A DNA stretch of 64,000 nucleotides from Acinetobacter sp. C32I (GCF_023702715.1 NZ_CP098480.1:1674001-1738000), one strand, 5' to 3'. Positions 1-9,306 are shown, numbered from the stretch's first letter. Notes: a model not told the origin generated them from the letters alone. Numbers and translations are program-made.

Positions 1-843
1 GATCATACCTTGATCTTTGGCCCTCCAGGTTTAGGGAAAACCACATTGGCCAATATTATCGCAAGAGAAATGGGCGGTAATTTAAAATCAACTTCTGGCC
101 CTGTATTGGAACGTGCAGGTGACCTCGCGGCCATGCTGACCAATTTGGAAGAAGGTGATGTGCTGTTTATTGACGAGATTCACCGTCTTTCACCCGTAAT
201 CGAAGAAATTCTCTATCCCGCCATGGAAGATTATCAACTCGATATTATGATTGGTGAAGGCCCTGCTGCTCGCTCAATCAAGCTTGATCTACCCGCCTTC
301 ACTTTAGTCGCTGCCACAACACGTGCAGGTTTGCTCACCTCTCCGTTACGTGACCGTTTTGGGATTGTACAGCGTTTAGAGTTCTATTCAGTTGAAGACC
401 TGACCCATATCGTGACGCGTTCAGCTAACTTAATGGATGTCCCGATTACCAAAGAAGGCTCAACAGAGATTGCCCGTCGTGCCCGCGGCACCCCACGTAT
501 TGCCAACCGTTTATTACGTCGTGTGCGTGATTATGCACAAGTCAAAGGCACAGGTGAAGTGACTCAAGACATGGCACAACGGGCTTTGGACATGCTTAAT
601 GTCGATAAAGCAGGTTTAGATACGCTCGACCGTCGTTATCTCAGTATGTTACTGGAACGTTTTGAAGGGCGACCAACAGGTGTGGAAGCTTTGGCTGCGG
701 CAATGGCAGAAGATAGTGGAACACTTGAAGATGTGATTGAACCCTATTTAATCCAGCAAGGTTATGTGATGCGTACTGCCCGCGGGCGTATTGCAACCAA
801 TATGGCGTATTTACAATTTGGTATGACGCCACCTGAATCATAA
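1..843 (+). CDS. ruvB: Holliday junction branch migration ATPase RuvB (5' truncated)
   Basis: RuvB is the hexameric AAA+ motor that, with RuvA, drives branch migration of Holliday junctions in recombination and repair. The frame is open from the first base, so the gene begins upstream of the window; about 55 N-terminal residues are missing relative to the usual ~335-residue protein and 280 remain. Visible are Walker [10 protein letters not shown] (local residues 7-15), Walker B DEIH (58-61), the sensor-like AATTRAG, the arginine-finger region LRDRFG, and the C-terminal winged-helix domain with [22 protein letters not shown]. It ends with TAA. A separate lipoprotein gene follows 88 bases on. 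Confidence 0.97.
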   Translation, partial: DHTLIFGPPGLGKTTLANIIAREMGGNLKSTSGPVLERAGDLAAMLTNLEEGDVLFIDEIHRLSPVIEEILYPAMEDYQLDIMIGEGPAARSIKLDLPAFTLVAATTRAGLLTSPLRDRFGIVQRLEFYSVEDLTHIVTRSANLMDVPITKEGSTEIARRARGTPRIANRLLRRVRDYAQVKGTGEVTQDMAQRALDMLNVDKAGLDTLDRRYLSMLLERFEGRPTGVEALAAAMAEDSGTLEDVIEPYLIQQGYVMRTARGRIATNMAYLQFGMTPPES

Positions 844-931
844 AAATATTTTCAACTTAACGCTTCTTATAATGAGATGATTCGAATAGGATATACCTGA
901 TTTTAATCGTCTCATTATGTTTAGGGTAACA

Positions 932-1840
932 ATGAAAAATAAAACTTTAACTTCCGTATTTTTGAGTAGCTTATTTTTAACAGCCTGCGGGGGTGGAGGT
1001 GATAATGCAAATAATGGCAATTCATTTCAAGGCAAAGAAAAATTAGATTATAGCAAGCCAGAAAATCTTGAATTGATTTATGCACCGATTATCAATTTAT
1101 CAAGTATCAATGAAAATCAGCTCATTGATACCATTACACTTGCTGAATCCGTTTTTTATTTAATACAAGGTGGAGAAAAAATGGGCTACAAAGCCTTCTG
1201 CCGAAATAAAGAAGGAAGCTTTAGCAGAAATAGCCAAATGGTTACACTGAATAAATGTGATCTACAGTACACAAAAGATGGCATTCTTCAGCCTACTTCT
1301 GAAGGACCAATGATTCTATCTGGAAGTGTTAGCACACAAGGATACTGGTCTCAGAATAACTTTAAAATCGATACGACACTGAACCAATTTAAAGTAGAAG
1401 TTGATAATGAAATAACAACCTTTAATGGAAGCAAAAGTAGTCTATCTTATTATGCTGATACTCGTCCCTTCAAATATGACATTGCTCAAATGGAATTCAC
1501 ATGGGCTGATAAAAAATATACAGAAGTCTATAAACTCACAAACTATAGCTTTGAACCTTGGTCAACTGCATCAATTACCAAAGGACGCCTAGTTGGGATA
1601 AACAATAATAAAGAATTCTCTGTAAATTTTGACAATCAAATAAAATTTGGAAGTGTCGAAGATGCTTTGGCTTTTTATCCAAGCTTTGCCGAGATTTTTA
1701 TTGAAGACACCAATAACAATAAAAATTCAATTAATATCACCAAAACCGCTGACTATAAAGCGTTAATGCGTGCCTATGCTAATGGGACTACCGTTACTGG
1801 CTTTCCTAAAGTCGTCGCTTGGGAAGAACTCAACTATTAA
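932..1840 (+). CDS. Putative lipoprotein of unknown function
   Basis: A 302-residue protein with a signal peptide ending in lipobox LTAC (Cys19), followed by a Gly-rich linker (CGGGGD). It is predicted to be lipidated and, lacking an Asp immediately after the Cys, probably sorted to the outer membrane. I do not recognise the mature domain. It has a polar, Asn/Lys/Ser-rich, beta-like composition with two further Cys (in AFCRNK and NKCDLQ) that could form a disulfide. Start: ATG at 932 has AGGG five bases upstream; the in-frame ATG at 917 would put five residues before a normal signal peptide and lacks a good site. It lies alone between ruvB and the tol operon and ends at a strong terminator. 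Confidence 0.8.
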   Translation: MKNKTLTSVFLSSLFLTACGGGGDNANNGNSFQGKEKLDYSKPENLELIYAPIINLSSINENQLIDTITLAESVFYLIQGGEKMGYKAFCRNKEGSFSRNSQMVTLNKCDLQYTKDGILQPTSEGPMILSGSVSTQGYWSQNNFKIDTTLNQFKVEVDNEITTFNGSKSSLSYYADTRPFKYDIAQMEFTWADKKYTEVYKLTNYSFEPWSTASITKGRLVGINNNKEFSVNFDNQIKFGSVEDALAFYPSFAEIFIEDTNNNKNSINITKTADYKALMRAYANGTTVTGFPKVVAWEELNY

Positions 1841-1841
1841 A

Positions 1842-1872
1842 AAAAAGAGGCCCTTAGATAGGGCCTCTTTTT
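1842..1872 (+). terminator. Rho-independent terminator of the lipoprotein gene
   Basis: Perfect 13-bp stem AAAAAGAGGCCCT / AGGGCCTCTTTTT with a 5-base loop (TAGAT) right after the TAA at 1840; the T-run forms the end of the right arm. It separates the lipoprotein gene from ybgC. Confidence 0.92.
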
Positions 1873-1971
1873 TATCTAGATCAACAATATGTTATTTATT
1901 ACTATTTCCTTAGCTCCATTGAGGCAATATCATTCCTGATTGCTGACAGTCTGCAAAAATAGGTAATAGAA

Positions 1972-2379
1972 ATGGCAAATCATTTTGAGTTCAACATTCG
2001 CGTTTATATCGAAGATACAGATGCAGGCGGTATCGTTTACCATGCCAATCATATCCGTTTTATGGAGCGTGCTCGTACTGAATGGTTACGTGCAGCAGGT
2101 GTAGATCATTACTGGCACCAAAAAGATTACAACTTCGTAGTACACCAGATTCAGGTTAAATATGTACGCCCAATATTAATGGATGATTTAATTACCGTTA
2201 CAGCACGTGTTATTTCGTGTAAAGCCGCATCTTTTGTGTTGCAACAAAATATTTATCGTGGTGAAATCTTGCTGGCTTCAGGTGAGGTTGTGTTGGCATG
2301 TTTAAACAAAGAGTTAATGCCACGTAGACTTCCTGATGAAATTCGTGATCTGATTCAAAAAGAATTAGCACAGGACTAA
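1972..2379 (+). CDS. ybgC: Tol-Pal system acyl-CoA thioesterase YbgC
   Basis: A 135-residue single hot-dog-fold thioesterase of the 4-hydroxybenzoyl-CoA thioesterase family, which hydrolyses acyl-CoA thioesters in the cytoplasm and is typically the first gene of tol-pal operons. The family motif with its catalytic Asp is visible near the N-terminus in EDTDAGGIVYHANH, followed by RFMERARTEWLRAAG. The length is normal. It is 24 bases upstream of tolQ with no terminator between, so it probably starts the Tol-Pal transcript. YbgC is usually linked to phospholipid metabolism; its precise contribution to the Tol system is not settled. Confidence 0.95.
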   Translation: MANHFEFNIRVYIEDTDAGGIVYHANHIRFMERARTEWLRAAGVDHYWHQKDYNFVVHQIQVKYVRPILMDDLITVTARVISCKAASFVLQQNIYRGEILLASGEVVLACLNKELMPRRLPDEIRDLIQKELAQD

Positions 2380-2403
2380 AATAAACTTTCGGCACCGCAT
2401 CTT

Positions 2404-3102
2404 ATGGCAACTAACTTAGAATCTTCCCTGCATATTTCTGACCTAATTTTACAAGCAAGTCCTGTTGTACAACTGGTCATGCTAATCCTTCTGCTCTCAT
2501 CAATTTATAGTTGGTATTTGATTGCCAAATTATATATGGGCTTTAAGAAAGCAGGACAAGAGGATGAGCATTTTCAAAAAATGTTCTGGTCAGGTGCCGA
2601 ATTAAATACACTTTATAATAATGCGCAACTGAACTCTAAACGTCGTGGTCTAGAAGATGTTTTCTACCAAGGCCTAGGTGAGTTCTTTAAGTTGCAAAAA
2701 CGTAAAGCAGATACCAATCAAACCATCGAAGGAACTGAACGTATCCTGCGTGTTGGTTTAAGCCGTGACCAAGGTGGTTTAGAAGTCGGCTTGGGTGCAC
2801 TTGCCAGTATTGGCTCAGTTGCACCTTATATCGGCTTATTTGGTACGGTATGGGGGATTATGAATGCCTTTATCGGCCTTGCTGCCGTTGACCAAGTGAC
2901 TTTGGCAACAGTTGCTCCAGGTATTGCAGAAGCCCTCATTGCAACTGCGATTGGTTTATTTGCAGCAATTCCTGCGGTACTTGCATTTAACCACTTTACC
3001 GCTAAAGGTGAATCAATCTATTCAGATCGTGCTTTATTTGCAGAAGAAATGGTTGCCCTTTTACAGCGTCAAGCGATTGGAACGACACAGGAAGATGCAT
3101 AA
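2404..3102 (+). CDS. tolQ: TolQ, proton-channel subunit of the Tol-Pal motor
   Basis: TolQ is the pentameric inner-membrane stator of the TolQRA motor, a homologue of ExbB and MotA, which harvests proton motive force to constrict the outer membrane at division. The 232-residue protein has the family layout: TM1 at about residues 19-40, a long cytoplasmic loop, then TM2 (about 130-155) and TM3 (about 170-195). The conserved block IGSVAPYIGLFGTVWGIMNAF is followed by the TM3 block PGIAEALIATAIGLFAAIPAVLAFN. The stop codon overlaps the tolR start by one base (TAATG), indicating translational coupling. Confidence 0.97.
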   Translation: MATNLESSLHISDLILQASPVVQLVMLILLLSSIYSWYLIAKLYMGFKKAGQEDEHFQKMFWSGAELNTLYNNAQLNSKRRGLEDVFYQGLGEFFKLQKRKADTNQTIEGTERILRVGLSRDQGGLEVGLGALASIGSVAPYIGLFGTVWGIMNAFIGLAAVDQVTLATVAPGIAEALIATAIGLFAAIPAVLAFNHFTAKGESIYSDRALFAEEMVALLQRQAIGTTQEDA

Positions 3103-3554
3103 TGGCGATTCAACGATCTGGACGTTTTGAGCGGATTAAAAAACCGCTCAAAAGCGATATGAATGTGGTTCCCTATATTGATGTCATGTTGGTGTTATTG
3201 GTCATTTTCATGGTGACTGCACCCATGATTACCAGCGGTATTAAAGTAGATTTACCACAAGCCAATAATCATCCGATTGAATCGAAAGATATGCCTGCGA
3301 TGGTCACAATCGGTAAAGATGGCAATATCTTTTTGCAATATCAAGAACACAAAGGCAGTGATCCTCTTTCTCTAGTGCAGCTTGAAGCTGTATTAAGTGA
3401 AGCTCAGACCCAAGCCGAGCAAGATAATAAACAACTGACCGTATTGGTGAATGGTGATAAATCGCGTCCTTATGGTGAAGTCGTCTCACTGATGGCAAGT
3501 CTGCAAGAAGCTGGTCTTACTCAAGTTGGTTTACTGACAGAGCCGTTAAAATAA
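3102..3554 (+). CDS. tolR: TolR, stator subunit of the Tol-Pal motor
   Basis: A 150-residue ExbD/TolR-family protein with a cytoplasmic N-terminus, a single transmembrane helix at about residues 23-44 and a periplasmic domain. The proton-carrying Asp is D27 in NVVPYIDVMLVLLVIFMVTAPM. The C-terminal region (LNVL-type beta-strand, VNGDKSRPYGEVVSLMASLQEAGLTQVGLLTE) is typical of the periplasmic dimerisation domain. It is coupled to tolQ by a one-base overlap and followed three bases later by tolA. Confidence 0.97.
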   Translation: MAIQRSGRFERIKKPLKSDMNVVPYIDVMLVLLVIFMVTAPMITSGIKVDLPQANNHPIESKDMPAMVTIGKDGNIFLQYQEHKGSDPLSLVQLEAVLSEAQTQAEQDNKQLTVLVNGDKSRPYGEVVSLMASLQEAGLTQVGLLTEPLK

Positions 3555-3557
3555 GCT

Positions 3558-4973
3558 ATGAAAAAATTTCAAGAGCCACCTTTTAAACAAAATGCGATTG
3601 CGCTGGGTTTTACCCTCGGTGTTCATGCAATCGCAATTGTTGGCTTGTTGTTTTTAGGCTTGAGTAAACCCCCTGAAGAACCTAAAAAACTGACCACTAT
3701 TTTGGTGAAGCCAGAAGATTTACCACAGTCATTACAACAACCCGAACAACAAGTCTCTGCTGAACATCAGGCAGAAGAAGTGCAAAGCCCTGTCGTGGAT
3801 ACAACACTTCCTGAAAATATTCCTGTAACACCTCCACCACCAACTGCACAACAACTTGCGGCTGAAAAGCAAAAAGCTGAACAGGCACAGCAAGCCAAAC
3901 TTGCTGAGCAAAAACGCAAAGCAGATGAAGCTGTTCGTGCACAGCAAGTTGAAGAACAACGTAAACTTGCAGACGCTCAAGCACAGAAACAACGTGCGGA
4001 CGCTGAAGCAAAACGCCAAGCAGAGGCAAAAGCGAGGACTGAAGCAGATGCGAAGCGTAGAGCTGAACAAAATGCCAAAGCCGAGGCTGAAGCCAAAGCG
4101 CGCCAAAAAGCGGAACAAGATGCGAAATTAAGACAGCAAAAAGCTGCCGAAAACGCAAAACTTCAAGCACAACAGGATGCAAAACGCAAAGCTGAGGCTG
4201 ATGCCAAAGCGCGTACTGAAGCCGATGCAAAACGTAAAGCTGAGGCAGACGCGAGAGCAAAAGCCAACGCAGATGCGAAGCGTAAAGCCGAAGCTGATGC
4301 CAAGGCACGTGCTGAAGCAGATGCAAAACGTAAAGCTGAGGCAGACGCGAAAGCAAAAGCCAACGCAGATGCGAAGCGTAAAGCCGAAGCTGATGCCAAG
4401 GCTAAAGCTGAGGCAGACGCGAAACGCAAAGCAAATGCTGATGCCAAAACAAAAGCTGATGCAGATGCGAAGCGTAAGGCCGAAGCTGATGCCAAGGCTA
4501 AAGCTGAGGCAGACGCGAAACGCAAAGCAAATGCTGATGCCAAAGCAAAAGCTGATTCAGATGCTAAACGTAAAGCCGAAGCTGATGCCAAGGCTAAAGC
4601 TGAGGCAGACGCGAAACGTAAAGCAGATGCTGAGGCAGATGCCAAAGCTGCTGCTGCCAAAAAAGCTGAGCAAGAAGCAGCTCAGAAAAAGGCCGATGCG
4701 AAACGTGTTGCATCAACTGCAAAACGAGATTTTGAACAGAAAATCTATCGTGCGTGGAATATGCCAGCAGGTTCTTCAGGTCAACGTGCCAGTGCACGCG
4801 TGACATTAAGCGATAGCGGCTCAGTCTTATCAGTTGTTGTAACAGCAAGTGATCCAGACGTTAAAGCCAGTGTAGAAGCCGCAATTCGAGCTGCTGCACC
4901 ATACCCAATGCCTGATGATCCAGTTGCTCGCCGTGAAGCAAGAAGCTTTACTTCAAGTTTTACTGCAAAATAG
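3558..4973 (+). CDS. tolA: TolA, trans-periplasmic Tol-Pal protein with a long repetitive helix
   Basis: TolA links the TolQR motor to TolB/Pal across the periplasm. The 471-residue protein has an N-terminal anchor (about residues 12-33; T19 and H23 keep the Ser/Thr-x3-His motif that contacts TolQR), a Pro/Gln-rich linker, a very long Ala/Lys/Glu/Asp-rich domain II (about 100-385) and a C-terminal domain III (about 390-471, with KIYRAWNMPAG and the SFTSSF end). Domain II is built on an 8-residue period (ADAKRKAE/ADAKAKAE) nested in a 96-bp DNA repeat. TolA in enterics is about 420 residues, so this rod is somewhat longer. The complementary strand of the repeat also reads open, giving false Ala/Ser-rich frames. 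Confidence 0.96.
   Translation: MKKFQEPPFKQNAIALGFTLGVHAIAIVGLLFLGLSKPPEEPKKLTTILVKPEDLPQSLQQPEQQVSAEHQAEEVQSPVVDTTLPENIPVTPPPPTAQQLAAEKQKAEQAQQAKLAEQKRKADEAVRAQQVEEQRKLADAQAQKQRADAEAKRQAEAKARTEADAKRRAEQNAKAEAEAKARQKAEQDAKLRQQKAAENAKLQAQQDAKRKAEADAKARTEADAKRKAEADARAKANADAKRKAEADAKARAEADAKRKAEADAKAKANADAKRKAEADAKAKAEADAKRKANADAKTKADADAKRKAEADAKAKAEADAKRKANADAKAKADSDAKRKAEADAKAKAEADAKRKADAEADAKAAAAKKAEQEAAQKKADAKRVASTAKRDFEQKIYRAWNMPAGSSGQRASARVTLSDSGSVLSVVVTASDPDVKASVEAAIRAAAPYPMPDDPVARREARSFTSSFTAK
4191..4670 (+). repeat. tolA: Five tandem 96-bp units inside tolA
   Basis: The block starting GC(C/T)GA(A/G)GCTGATGCCAA recurs at 4191, 4287, 4383, 4479 and 4575, exactly 96 bp apart (32 residues, four 8-residue modules). 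Units three and four are nearly identical, the first two form a slightly diverged pair, and the last decays after about 60 bp. The repeats keep frame, so unit gain or loss would change only rod length. Confidence 0.9.
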
Positions 4974-5054
4974 TAATGAATAGTTAACGTTACAGGCTTT
5001 TAATAGCACAAAGCCTGTAACTATGTTAAATAATCAACAGCCACAAAAATACGA

Positions 5055-6356
5055 ATGCAAGTAATTGTAACTATGGATAAGACTCGTAAACACCTACTCT
5101 CCTTAGCAGTTTTCGCAGCAATTAGCGCAGTTGTTCCAACAGCAACTTTTGCGCAATTACAGCTTGAAATTGCCAAAGCACCTGAACAAGCGCCAAAAAT
5201 TGCAATCGTACCGTTTGCTAATGACAGCGCAATCTATCCGATTGTCGAGCGTGATTTAAATCGTTCAGGTCGTTTTACCAGCGCATCTCAAAACTTACCA
5301 GCCACTGCAAGCCTTAATCAGGTTCAAGCGGGTGATTGGCAGAATGCCGGTGTGCCGTATGTTGTCGTTGGGCAAATGAAAGCGGTGGATGCCAATACTT
5401 TTGAAATTCATTACCAGCTTTATGATGTACAAAAACAGCAATATTTACTGAATGAAGTCCTGACTGTACCTAGCTCACGTATTCGCCAAGCGGGTCATAT
5501 GATCAGTGATACCATCTATCAAGCGTTGACAGGTATTGCAGGTGACTTTAGCGGTCGTATTGCTTATGTATTGCGTAATCAGGCCACACCAGCTCAACGC
5601 TATACTTTACAAATTGCCGATACAGATGGTGAACAACCTAAAACTGTACTGACTTCACGAGATCCTATTCTTTCCCCTGCTTGGACACCAGATGCCAAGA
5701 AAATTGCATATGTATCTTTTGAGACCAAACGTCCTGCAATTTACCTACAAGATCTAGCCACAGGCCAACGTGAAGTTTTAGCCAGCTTCCGTGGATTGAA
5801 TGGCGCACCAAGCTTCTCTCCAGACGGTAAGTCAATGTTGTTCACGGCATCAATGCATGGCAACCCTGAAGTTTATCAAATGGATTTAAGTACCCGCCAA
5901 GTACAACGCATGACCAATGACTCTGCGATTGATACTGAAGCACGTTACTCACCAGATGGTAAATCATTTATCTTTACTTCTGATCGTGGTGGCTCACCAC
6001 AGATCTATCGCTATAGCTTTGATGATAGCTCTGTAAAACGTTTGACCTTCAAAGGTGCGTTCAATGCACGTGGTACTTTAAGTGCTGATGGTAAAAAGAT
6101 TGCTTTAGTTCACCGCCCAAGTGGCAGTAACTACAAAGTTGCAATCCAAGATATCAATACAGGTATCACCAATATTCTCACACCGACCAGTTTAGACGAA
6201 TCACCAAGCTTCTCACCAAATGGACAGATGGTGGTTTATGCAACGCGTGAAGGTAGCCGCGGTTTATTATCAGTCATGTCTACTGACGGCCGTTTCCGCA
6301 TGAATTTACCAAGCGAACAAGGCGAAGTTCGTGAACCCGCTTGGGCACCAAAATAA
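5055..6356 (+). CDS. tolB: TolB, periplasmic beta-propeller of Tol-Pal
   Basis: TolB is a soluble periplasmic protein that binds Pal and is released by the energised TolA. The protein has a signal peptide (cleavage likely after ATFA, before [12 protein letters not shown]), an N-terminal alpha/beta domain, then a six-bladed propeller with recurrent strands: [76 protein letters not shown] and the closing EPAWAPK. At 433 residues it matches the family. ATG 5055 and ATG 5073 (MDKTRKH) are both possible; the second gives the more usual signal peptide. The gap of 81 bases after tolA contains no obvious terminator. Confidence 0.96.
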   Translation: MQVIVTMDKTRKHLLSLAVFAAISAVVPTATFAQLQLEIAKAPEQAPKIAIVPFANDSAIYPIVERDLNRSGRFTSASQNLPATASLNQVQAGDWQNAGVPYVVVGQMKAVDANTFEIHYQLYDVQKQQYLLNEVLTVPSSRIRQAGHMISDTIYQALTGIAGDFSGRIAYVLRNQATPAQRYTLQIADTDGEQPKTVLTSRDPILSPAWTPDAKKIAYVSFETKRPAIYLQDLATGQREVLASFRGLNGAPSFSPDGKSMLFTASMHGNPEVYQMDLSTRQVQRMTNDSAIDTEARYSPDGKSFIFTSDRGGSPQIYRYSFDDSSVKRLTFKGAFNARGTLSADGKKIALVHRPSGSNYKVAIQDINTGITNILTPTSLDESPSFSPNGQMVVYATREGSRGLLSVMSTDGRFRMNLPSEQGEVREPAWAPK

Positions 6357-6378
6357 GTTTAATCGATTGGAGAATCAT

Positions 6379-6945
6379 ATGAACATTAAATATCTAACGC
6401 TTCCACTGATTGCTGCAACGCTTGTATTTACAGGTTGTGCAAGCCGTAAGCCTGCTGCTGAAATTACTACTGGCACGAATCCAAATGGCTCAACCACAGT
6501 CAGCACAGATGGTTTAAGTGAAGATGCGGCATTAAATGCACAAAACTTGGCGGGTGCCTCTTCAAAAGGCGTTACTGCTGCAAACAAAGCATTCTTGGCA
6601 AAACGCGTTGTTCACTTCAACTATGACAGCAGTGATTTATCAAATGAAGACTACCAAACCCTTCAAGCACATGCTCAATTCTTAGTTGCCAATGCTAACT
6701 CTCGTGTTGCCCTTACAGGTCACACCGATGAGCGTGGCACACGTGAATACAATATGGCACTTGGTGAACGCCGTGCAAAAGCAGTTGAAAGCTTTTTAAT
6801 TACCAATGGTGTAAACCCACAACAACTTGAAGCAGTCAGCTACGGTAAAGAATCACCAGTGAATGCAGGTCATGATGAAGCTGCATGGAAAGAAAACCGC
6901 CGCGTAGAAATCAACTACGAAGCTGTTCCACCACTATTAAAATAA
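6379..6945 (+). CDS. pal: Pal, peptidoglycan-associated outer-membrane lipoprotein
   Basis: Pal anchors the outer membrane to peptidoglycan. The 188-residue product has a lipoprotein signal peptide with lipobox FTGC (Cys19), a flexible Ser/Thr/Asn linker, and an OmpA-like domain (about 80-188) with [12 protein letters not shown], the diaminopimelate-binding segment [20 protein letters not shown], and NRRVEINY. Start: ATG 6379 is preceded by TTGGAG; an in-frame upstream codon at 6331 lies inside tolB and would bury the signal peptide. A strong terminator follows, so the operon ends here; no cpoB/ybgF gene follows as it does in enterics. Confidence 0.97.
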   Translation: MNIKYLTLPLIAATLVFTGCASRKPAAEITTGTNPNGSTTVSTDGLSEDAALNAQNLAGASSKGVTAANKAFLAKRVVHFNYDSSDLSNEDYQTLQAHAQFLVANANSRVALTGHTDERGTREYNMALGERRAKAVESFLITNGVNPQQLEAVSYGKESPVNAGHDEAAWKENRRVEINYEAVPPLLK

Positions 6946-6966
6946 TCGTGGTTGCACTTTAAATAA

Positions 6967-6991
6967 AAATGCTCACTTCATGTGAGCATTT
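6967..6991. terminator. Bidirectional terminator between pal and the 61-residue gene
   Basis: Ten-bp stem AAATGCTCAC / GTGAGCATTT, loop TTCAT, with T-rich sequence on both strands (TTTATTTC forward, TTTTTATTT reverse). It ends the tol-pal operon and probably also the convergent small gene. Confidence 0.9.
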
Positions 6992-7003
6992 TTATTTCAT
7001 TCA

Positions 7004-7189
7004 TCAAGACGAAGATTGAGGGCCGGACTTGTTTTGCATCGACTCAATCAAATCATGCTTGTTAAACTCTTTGTATTCTGGCTTGGCCTCATACTGTTTC
7101 CATGCATCCTGCACATTTTCTTTGGAAATCGTATCTAAGCTAATCGGTTCACTCGGCGTGGGTGTGGCCTCAAAATTCTTGGTTGTCAT
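7004..7189 (-). CDS. Small conserved-looking cytoplasmic protein, unknown function
   Basis: A 61-residue hydrophilic protein (MTTKNFEATPTPSEPISLDT...), with no signal peptide or membrane segment. It has a Thr/Pro-rich start, then a likely helical middle (NVQDAWKQYEAKPEYKEFNKHDLIESM) and a Ser-rich tail. Translation from 7189 is well supported by GGAGG eight bases upstream on the minus strand; an upstream in-frame codon at 7234 has none. It converges on pal across a shared terminator and diverges from fbp. I do not recognise a family. Confidence 0.65.
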   Translation of the reverse strand: MTTKNFEATPTPSEPISLDTISKENVQDAWKQYEAKPEYKEFNKHDLIESMQNKSGPQSSS

Positions 7190-7365
7190 CGTTAACCTCC
7201 AAACATCCTGTTTAGTATCTATGCAACATAGCATGTAATAACGTGCTTGTAATCATAAAAGCAACATAAATAAAGTAAGATAATTTTTATTTTTGCACGA
7301 TCTCATCTAGAATACCCACATTCTTTTTATCAATTTTTGACACGGCTAAATCGGAGCTATTCAAT

Positions 7366-8337
7366 ATGTCAAACCTTACTTTGACCCAATACCTAGAACA
7401 ACAAAATGGGAATTTGACTCCAGAGTTGGCCCAAGTAATCGAAACCATTGCTGCTACATGCCAAACCATTGATCAAGCATTACAAAAAGGTGCTTTAGCA
7501 GGTATTTTAGGTAGTGCAGGCAATGAAAATGTTCAAGGCGAAACACAAAAGAAACTCGATGTTATTTCAAATGATTACCTGATTGATGCATTAAAAGCTC
7601 ATCCTCAAGTCGGCGGTTTAGCTTCAGAAGAACTAGACGACTTCACCCCTGCCCAAGAAAATGGTAAATATCTGGTTTTGTTCGATCCACTTGATGGTTC
7701 AAGTAACATCGACATTAATATGTGTGTAGGTACGATTTTCTCTATTCTTCCAGCAAAGAATGCCGTGACTCAGTCTGCAGACTTTATGCAAGCGGGTACA
7801 GAACAAGTTGCTGCGGGTTATGTACTTTACGGTCCATCAACCATGTTAGCACTGACTGTAGGTGCAGGTGTGGTGTTCTTTACTTTTGACCCAACGACAC
7901 AAAGCTTTTTGTTAACCACTGAGCAAGTGCAAGTTGCTGCAGATACACAAGAGTTTGCAATTAACTCATCGAATCAACGTCACTGGGAAAACCCTGTAAA
8001 ACGTTATATTGATGAACTTTTAGCGGGTAAAACATCCATTCGTGAAAAAGATTTCAATATGCGTTGGGTTGCATGTATGGTGGGTGATATTCACCGTATC
8101 TTATGCCGTGGCGGTATTTTCCTTTATCCTTATGATTTAAAAGATCCGAAAAAAGCAGGCCGTTTACGTTTGATGTATGAAGCGAACCCAATGAGTATGT
8201 TGATCGAACAAGCTGGCGGTGCTTCTACAACAGGTCGTGCGCGTATTATGGACATCCAACCGACAGAACTACACCAACGTGTTCCTGTCATTATTGGTTC
8301 TAAAAACGAAGTGGAACGCGTAACAAGCTACCACTAA
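7366..8337 (+). CDS. fbp: Class I fructose-1,6-bisphosphatase
   Basis: Fbp hydrolyses fructose 1,6-bisphosphate to fructose 6-phosphate in gluconeogenesis, which is essential in organisms that, like Acinetobacter, grow mainly on organic acids. The 323-residue protein has the metal-binding signature [10 protein letters not shown] (after VLFDP), GTIFSI, the ASEELDD segment that binds metal, and the sugar-phosphate region [10 protein letters not shown]...[27 protein letters not shown] lies 11 bases before the ATG. The gene appears monocistronic, with a weak hairpin after it. Confidence 0.96.
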   Translation: MSNLTLTQYLEQQNGNLTPELAQVIETIAATCQTIDQALQKGALAGILGSAGNENVQGETQKKLDVISNDYLIDALKAHPQVGGLASEELDDFTPAQENGKYLVLFDPLDGSSNIDINMCVGTIFSILPAKNAVTQSADFMQAGTEQVAAGYVLYGPSTMLALTVGAGVVFFTFDPTTQSFLLTTEQVQVAADTQEFAINSSNQRHWENPVKRYIDELLAGKTSIREKDFNMRWVACMVGDIHRILCRGGIFLYPYDLKDPKKAGRLRLMYEANPMSMLIEQAGGASTTGRARIMDIQPTELHQRVPVIIGSKNEVERVTSYH

Positions 8338-8351
8338 TTACTTTTATAATC

Positions 8352-8377
8352 AGGGCATTATAAAGTTATGATGCCCT
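8352..8377 (+). terminator. Weak hairpin after fbp
   Basis: AGGGCAT / ATGCCCT separated by 12 bases and followed by TTTGGG. It may be a weak terminator or attenuator between fbp and the methyltransferase gene, whose ATG is at 8394. Confidence 0.4.
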
Positions 8378-8393
8378 TTGGGATGTTTATCTT

Positions 8394-9170
8394 ATGGCGG
8401 TTATTTTCCTAGAATCTAAAGACAATGCAAAAATCAAACATTTGCGTGGTCTGATCGAGCTCAACAGTGCTCGAAAAAAACATCAGCAAACCGTTCTAGA
8501 AGGTACACATCTGTGCTTGGCTTGGTTGCAACAGCAGAAAAAAATCTTTTCTTTATTTACCACCGAACAAGCCCTAGAACATCCAGATTTACAAGAAGTG
8601 ATTGAACTCCATCAAGGACACATCTTCGTTATTAGTGAAGTCCTGTATAAGGATTTAAGCACTTTAGGTACAACCCTGCCTTGTCTCGCGATTGTTGATC
8701 TACCCAAAACCGCTGCCACCATTGATTTTAAAGCCGATACTTTAATTCTCGAAAATGTTCAAGATCCTGGAAATGTTGGTACATTGCTTCGCTCTGCTGC
8801 CGCTGCAAACATCAAACAGGTGATTTGTACACAAGGTTCAGCTGCACTTTGGTCTCCACGTGTGCTTCGAGCAGGTATGGGCGCTCATTTTAGTCTTCAA
8901 TGTTTTGAAAACTTCCAGCTCACGGATATTCTTCCAAAATTTCAAATTCCAGTTTTTGTGACCAGTTCACATCGCTCAACCAGTTTATATAGCCAAGATT
9001 TAACTCAAGCCTGCGTCTGGATTTTAGGCAATGAAGGTCAAGGTGCAAGTGACTATGCACTTGAGCATGCCCAGGCAGTGGCAATCCCTCAACCTGGTGG
9101 ACAAGAGTCACTCAATGTTGCGATTGCAGGTTCAGTGTGCTTCTTTGAAATGGTTCGCCAACGTCAGTAA
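8394..9170 (+). CDS. SpoU/TrmH-family RNA 2'-O-methyltransferase
   Basis: A 258-residue SAM-dependent SPOUT methyltransferase predicted to 2'-O-methylate rRNA or tRNA. The N-terminal substrate-binding domain (about residues 1-100, with HLRGLIELNSARKKHQQTVLEGTHL) is followed by the trefoil-knot catalytic domain: motif 1 NVQDPGNVGTLLRSA, motif 2 WILGNEGQGAS and motif 3 IPQPGGQESLNVAIAGSVCFFE. Length and layout fit the RlmB/TsnR-like group, but the exact target nucleotide cannot be read from the sequence, so no gene symbol is given. Confidence 0.9.
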   Translation: MAVIFLESKDNAKIKHLRGLIELNSARKKHQQTVLEGTHLCLAWLQQQKKIFSLFTTEQALEHPDLQEVIELHQGHIFVISEVLYKDLSTLGTTLPCLAIVDLPKTAATIDFKADTLILENVQDPGNVGTLLRSAAAANIKQVICTQGSAALWSPRVLRAGMGAHFSLQCFENFQLTDILPKFQIPVFVTSSHRSTSLYSQDLTQACVWILGNEGQGASDYALEHAQAVAIPQPGGQESLNVAIAGSVCFFEMVRQRQ

Positions 9171-9254
9171 AAACGTTAAATTATTTTAAATACGATTTTT
9201 TTACTGAGAAAATCAATTACACTACTAAAAATAATTGCTTAAGTTGTCAACGCG

Positions 9255-9303
9255 CCCACCATTTTCAACGTTATATGATTAATGAATTGGAATTAATGGT
9301 GGG
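9255..9303. promoter_or_regulatory. Inverted repeat covering the ribosome binding site of the sigma-factor gene
   Basis: CCCACCATT (9255-9263) and AATGGTGGG (9295-9303) are perfect 9-bp complements around a 31-base AT-rich loop. The right arm is the Shine-Dalgarno region (GGTGGG) four bases before the ATG at 9307. In mRNA that includes both arms the hairpin would hide the ribosome binding site; in DNA it could instead be an operator. No convincing promoter was found to decide which. Confidence 0.5.
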
Positions 9304-9306
9304 TCC

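Noticed and set aside
4163..4660. A minus-strand Ala/Ser-rich frame of about 165 residues
   Set aside because: It is the complement of the tolA repeat region; low-complexity composition and no start signals.
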